64,000 bases of DNA. It comes from Artemia franciscana (taxonomy: Eukaryota > Arthropoda > Branchiopoda > Anostraca > Artemiidae). The notes beneath the pieces are model-generated. The model was given only the letters and a program-made list of their open reading frames with translations. It was not told the origin of the DNA and ran no database searches. The position numbers and the translations under genes are program-made. Numbering within the stretch: the stretch's first letter is position 1; every line of letters starts with the position of its first letter. This document shows, one piece after another, positions 60,583 through 64,000 of this stretch. The stretch lies in the NCBI RefSeq assembly GCF_032884065.1, contig NC_088873.1:36567823-36631822 (forward strand), written 5' to 3'.

Positions 60583-62915
60583 ATGAAGCAATCAAAACTT
60601 CAACAGTTTTTCAAAAAGCCAGGACCTCCAGATGAGACAGATAAGAGACAAGAAAATCCGAACAAACCCACTGAAGAATTGCACGAGGTGACAGAAGTAC
60701 AGACTGGAATAAACCCTGATAGCCGAGCAAACTTGGGCAGTGATAAGAACAGCAGAAACTGTGACCAGGATATGATATCACTAGGTGAAGAAAGCGGCAG
60801 CAGTACTGAATCTAGTGAATCTGAAGAGTCTGACTCTGATGACGAATGTGTTGATGAGAGAATGAATGTCAAGGCAAAGCCAAAAAAGAAAAAGACACAT
60901 TACAAGCACAAATTTAACAGTGACTGGCTTTCTGACAAAGACCTGCAGAAATGGATTCGGAAGGATGAGAAGGACAGTACGAGATTTATGTGCCTGGTTT
61001 GCAACAAAAGTTACATTGGAGGAAAAACCCATGCTCTTCGACATTCCAAAAATAAATTCCATGTAAAGAACTTTGAGGCAAAGCAGCATACAACTGATCT
61101 AGCAAACTTGTGCTCCAGTAACGTTGAATTTAAGAAAAGTGTGATGTTGCAGAAGAGTGTTGAGAATGCAGAGCTGAAGCTCAGCGGCTTTATTGCTGAA
61201 CACAACCTGCCATTTAGGGTTATGGAACATCTGCCAGGGCTCCTAAAAAATGTGTTCCCTGATTCCGTGATCGCAGGTAAGATTACGTGCGGCCGTGACA
61301 AAACACGAAATATCATTGTGAAAAAAATGGCAGCTGATGCAGACCAGGCTCTCTCAGAGAAATTGCAGAAATGCAAGTTTTCAATCTTGTTGGATGAATC
61401 GACAGACAAATCTGTTGATAAATCTATGGCTGTTGTTGCTCGCTTCTGGTGTCCTCAGTTAAAACGTGTTTGCGATCGCTTATTAGGACTTGTCGAGGTG
61501 CCATCAGCAACAGCTCAGATAATGAAGGGAGAAGTAGATAAGCTACTCAGCGTCAGAAATATCCCAAAAGAGAACTGCATAGGTTTCGGATGGGATAATG
61601 CCTCTGTGAACATGGGGGAGGTAACGGGGCTGAAGGCTCTTGTGAAAATTGACAATCCGTATGTTATTGTTGTAGGCTGTGTGTGCCATAGCCTTGCACT
61701 ATGCGCGTCTTACGCCTCCAAAGAGATCCCACTAGAATTTGATGAGTTTGTCCGTGATGTATATAACTATATACAGCATTCACCAAAGCGTATTGCAGCA
61801 TATGCAGAGTTTCAGGGGATAACAGATACGAAAAACCATAGACTGCTGAAAGTCTGTGACGTCCGTTGGCTGTCTCTCGAGTCCGTAGTTATGCGAATTT
61901 TAGAACAGTGGAGAGCTCTGAAAGTGTACTTTTACGAGGAATTCAAGGCCATCAAGTCGGCCTCTGCTGAAAAGGTCCTGAAAATGATGGAAAATGTGTA
62001 CACGAAACTGTACTTGCAGTTCCTGGGCTTCATTTTGCCGCAAGTCAACAAGCTGAACATATTGTTTCAAGCTGAGGGGGTTAGGCTGCACTGCCTTTGC
62101 AACGAGTCTCTACGGTATTTGGGACTATCCTAAGGAACTTCCTACGTCCGGAAGTAGTTGAAAACAAGCCGTTAGGGACCTATGATCCGTCCAACCGAGA
62201 GTATTTCTTGCCTCTCGAACGAATCTATGTGGGAGCAAACGTGGAAGCTGAGGTTATCGAGAAAAATATTCCTGCCCCAACAGTGCATGCGTTCAAACTA
62301 GTGTGTCTGAAGTTTTATGTGAAGTTGGCAAAGGAGTTTTATGTCCGCTTTTACTGCAACTCAACCTTTAAGGTTCTGCAGAAAATGAAAGTGATCGACC
62401 CGGTTGTGGCTGCCTCTGGCCGAGAGGATTTAGTACCAGTACTAGTCATGTTTCCTAACTTAGTCAACCGACAATCTCTAGAAGAATTGAGCTCTCAGTG
62501 GCGATCAATCCCTGCTGAATCAAAGCATTTGCCACCCCAATACTTCAAAAGTCCAGAGGTGTTCTGGGGGAAACTGAACGAGCTTAAAAATGGTCTTGGC
62601 TCTTCAAAGTATGCAGAGCTTTGTACATTCATGTTTTCTGTCATGTCCCTTCCACACTCATCGGCCTGAGTCGAACGTATTTTCAGTGCAGTGTCGGTGG
62701 TTGAAACGAAGTCTCGAAACCGCCTTGCAGTTGACACCATTTACTCCTTGATTCGGACAAGGGAGCATATTCGCGACCATGGTACTTGTGTCTCCTGGAA
62801 CCCTCAGGAAAAAAAGAAAGGGTCTGAAGAACAGGCAATTGTTGAAGTAGAAGATGATCAACAGGAGGAAATTGAGTCTCTGCTAAGAGATATTGAAGAC
62901 GTGATGATCTCGTGA
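60583..62915 (+). pseudogene. hAT-superfamily transposase, two lesions
   Basis: The transposase would cut and paste its element. ATG at 60583 (MKQSKLQQFFKKPG) is a better start than the in-frame ATG at 60556. After a PIP-box-like QSKLQQFF come an acidic stretch and a BED-like zinc finger with CLVC (about residues 130-165, HALRHSKNKFH). The catalytic core contains FSILLDESTDKSVDKSMAVV, GFGWDNASVNMG, CVCHSLALCAS and CDVRWLSLE. Frame 1 ends near 62133, and a frameshift around 62090 continues with QRVSTVFGTILRNFLRPEVV. An in-frame TGA at 62667-62669 splits the hAT dimerisation motif SSA*VERIFSAVSVVETKSRNRL. The end is IESLLRDIEDVMIS. Confidence 0.85.
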
Positions 62916-63803
62916 TAATTCCTAAGAAGTTTTAGTTTTTAAAAGAAGTGAATATCTTGTTTTTCTGTTCATTCCTATTTTTGTATCCAATGATCTAACA
63001 TAAAGAAAGATAAATAACGCCGTAAAATGGGCCGTAATTTTAATTTGAGCTCATTCCGAGCTCCACAACTCAACAACCCCTTTCTCGATTAGAGCCAGGC
63101 CCATAGACATAACATATGTCCTCCATGGACAAAGCATATTTGGAGTTTTTGTTTTGGTTATCTGCGGTTTCTTCCGCTTCACTCTGCTTAAAATTGCTTT
63201 CCTTTTGGTTATCATTTAGTTTAGGCTACTGCCGCTTTCCGTAAGCGTTGTTCAAATTGGTTAAATAAGACGAATAAAGGATTTTCGGAAGAGACATCTC
63301 TGGGTCCGTGGTTCGTGGATCCAGTGTAATTTCTTCGCGACTCAACCGCTTTTCCTTTGTGGCAGATTTTGCGTGACTTTCCAGCTCTGAGTTACCTTCA
63401 TTTGGCAGAACTAATTTACCTCAATAGGCACATTTTGACTCTTTGGCTACTGAGCACGCTCTAGAGCCAAGCTCTATTCCAGAAAACACGAAGGTGCGGA
63501 AAAATAGGGTTAGAAAAGAAAATGGGAGCCATCGGGAAGAGAGAGAAAAATAAGCGAAAAGAACGATATTGTATAGATTCGTACAGTAGCGCGAAAGAAG
63601 ATCGCGTGTTGCGCGAAGCGCAACACGCGAAAAAAAAATTTTTGCGTCTGGTACATTTTTTCCCGGGAAGTACATTTTTAGACCTATGTCTAGTACAATT
63701 CAAAAAATCAATATCGCAACACTGTCAACAAGAGACTGGGCACAACCACATTCATTTCCTCATTGCATTTCTTAATCAGCTGTGGCTGGGCTTTTACAAA
63801 ACT
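62916..63803 (+). other. 3' flank of the hAT transposase
   Basis: No conserved frame. It contains the perfect GC-rich hairpin at 63603-63629 and a polypurine run after it. The right end of the hAT element is probably near 63803, where LINE ORF1 coding sequence resumes. Confidence 0.4.
63603..63629. repeat. 12-bp perfect hairpin with GAA loop
   Basis: CGCGTGTTGCGC, loop GAA, then GCGCAACACGCG. The stem is GC-rich in an AT-rich context, and the loop with its GCGC closing pairs is the same as in the Helitron 3' hairpins. No CTAG follows within a few bases, so it is not simply a copy of that terminus. Confidence 0.9.
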
Positions 63804-63998
63804 TTACAGAGCTAGAAATTCCGATTTCACTGTTGCAATTTCATTGTCCGTTGCACTACTTTTATTTTCTAGCACCATAACACGACTTTTAACTGCACCC
63901 AAATCGTTCTGAATTTCAAGTACACTCTGCTTTAGGGTTTCCATGTTCACATTTATAGATTGGACCATTTCCAAAATTTTAATGATATTCTCTGCATT
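63804..63998 (-). pseudogene. LINE ORF1 coiled-coil fragment at the window edge
   Basis: The minus strand from 63998 is open for 64 codons, then TAA. It reads NAENIIKILEMVQSINVNME, then TLKQSVLEIQNDLGAVKSRV and MVLENKSSATDNEIATVKSE, ending FLAL. Heptad spacing of Leu, Ile and Val shows a coiled coil, as in LINE ORF1 N-terminal halves. It would join to VDENRDKLHNLLFWGL at 59795 if the hAT element were absent. The gene continues past the window. Confidence 0.6.
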
Positions 63999-64000
63999 CG

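Overview
This window is AT-rich eukaryotic DNA, most likely from an arthropod. It has an intron-split gene with GT..AG junctions, two ER-biogenesis genes, and a dense load of transposable elements. The solute-carrier exons and the transposon mix fit an arthropod, possibly a crustacean. I cannot name the species from the sequence.

Region 1 (1-23.2 kb, + strand) is the 3' half of an SLC7-family amino-acid transporter, similar to the b(0,+)/LAT type. Five exons can be read: 286-389, 1669-1765, 6686-6835, 18974-19142 and 23130-23188, the last ending in the stop codon. The introns are long and full of repeats. They hold tandem repeats, MITE-like elements, RTE-like LINE 3' ends, a (AT)n tract of about 410 bp, and a nearly intact CR1-like LINE (13.7-18.6 kb). 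That LINE has a PHD-finger ORF1 and an endonuclease/reverse-transcriptase ORF2. It is flanked by a 163-164 bp direct repeat and lies beside a tandem, degenerate copy of the next transporter exon. A slippery heptamer plus stem-loop at its ORF1/ORF2 junction looks like a -1 frameshift signal.

Region 2 (23.2-32.6 kb) has no intact gene. It holds diverged tandem repeats, two RNase H-bearing LINE remnants, other dispersed repeats, a foldback MITE and a tRNA-derived SINE-like sequence.

Region 3 (32.7-34.0 kb, - strand) carries TMEM208/SND2 followed closely by an SPCS3-like signal peptidase subunit. Both act in ER targeting and translocation. SPCS3 has no usable AUG in this window.

Region 4 (35.4-55.5 kb) is a nested cluster of one Helitron family. 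It includes a degraded autonomous copy with HUH Rep and PIF1-like helicase, complete short derivatives with TC...CTAG ends and GC-rich 3' hairpins, low-complexity A/T tracts, and (AT)n arrays at the junctions. One insertion has a matching empty site nearby, which fixes its ends.

Region 5 (55.5-64 kb) is a decayed LINE on the - strand that ends in a (CTA)n tail inside Helitron DNA. A hAT-superfamily transposon on the + strand appears to interrupt its ORF1. The hAT transposase has one frameshift and one stop, and starts with a PCNA-binding (PIP-box) motif.
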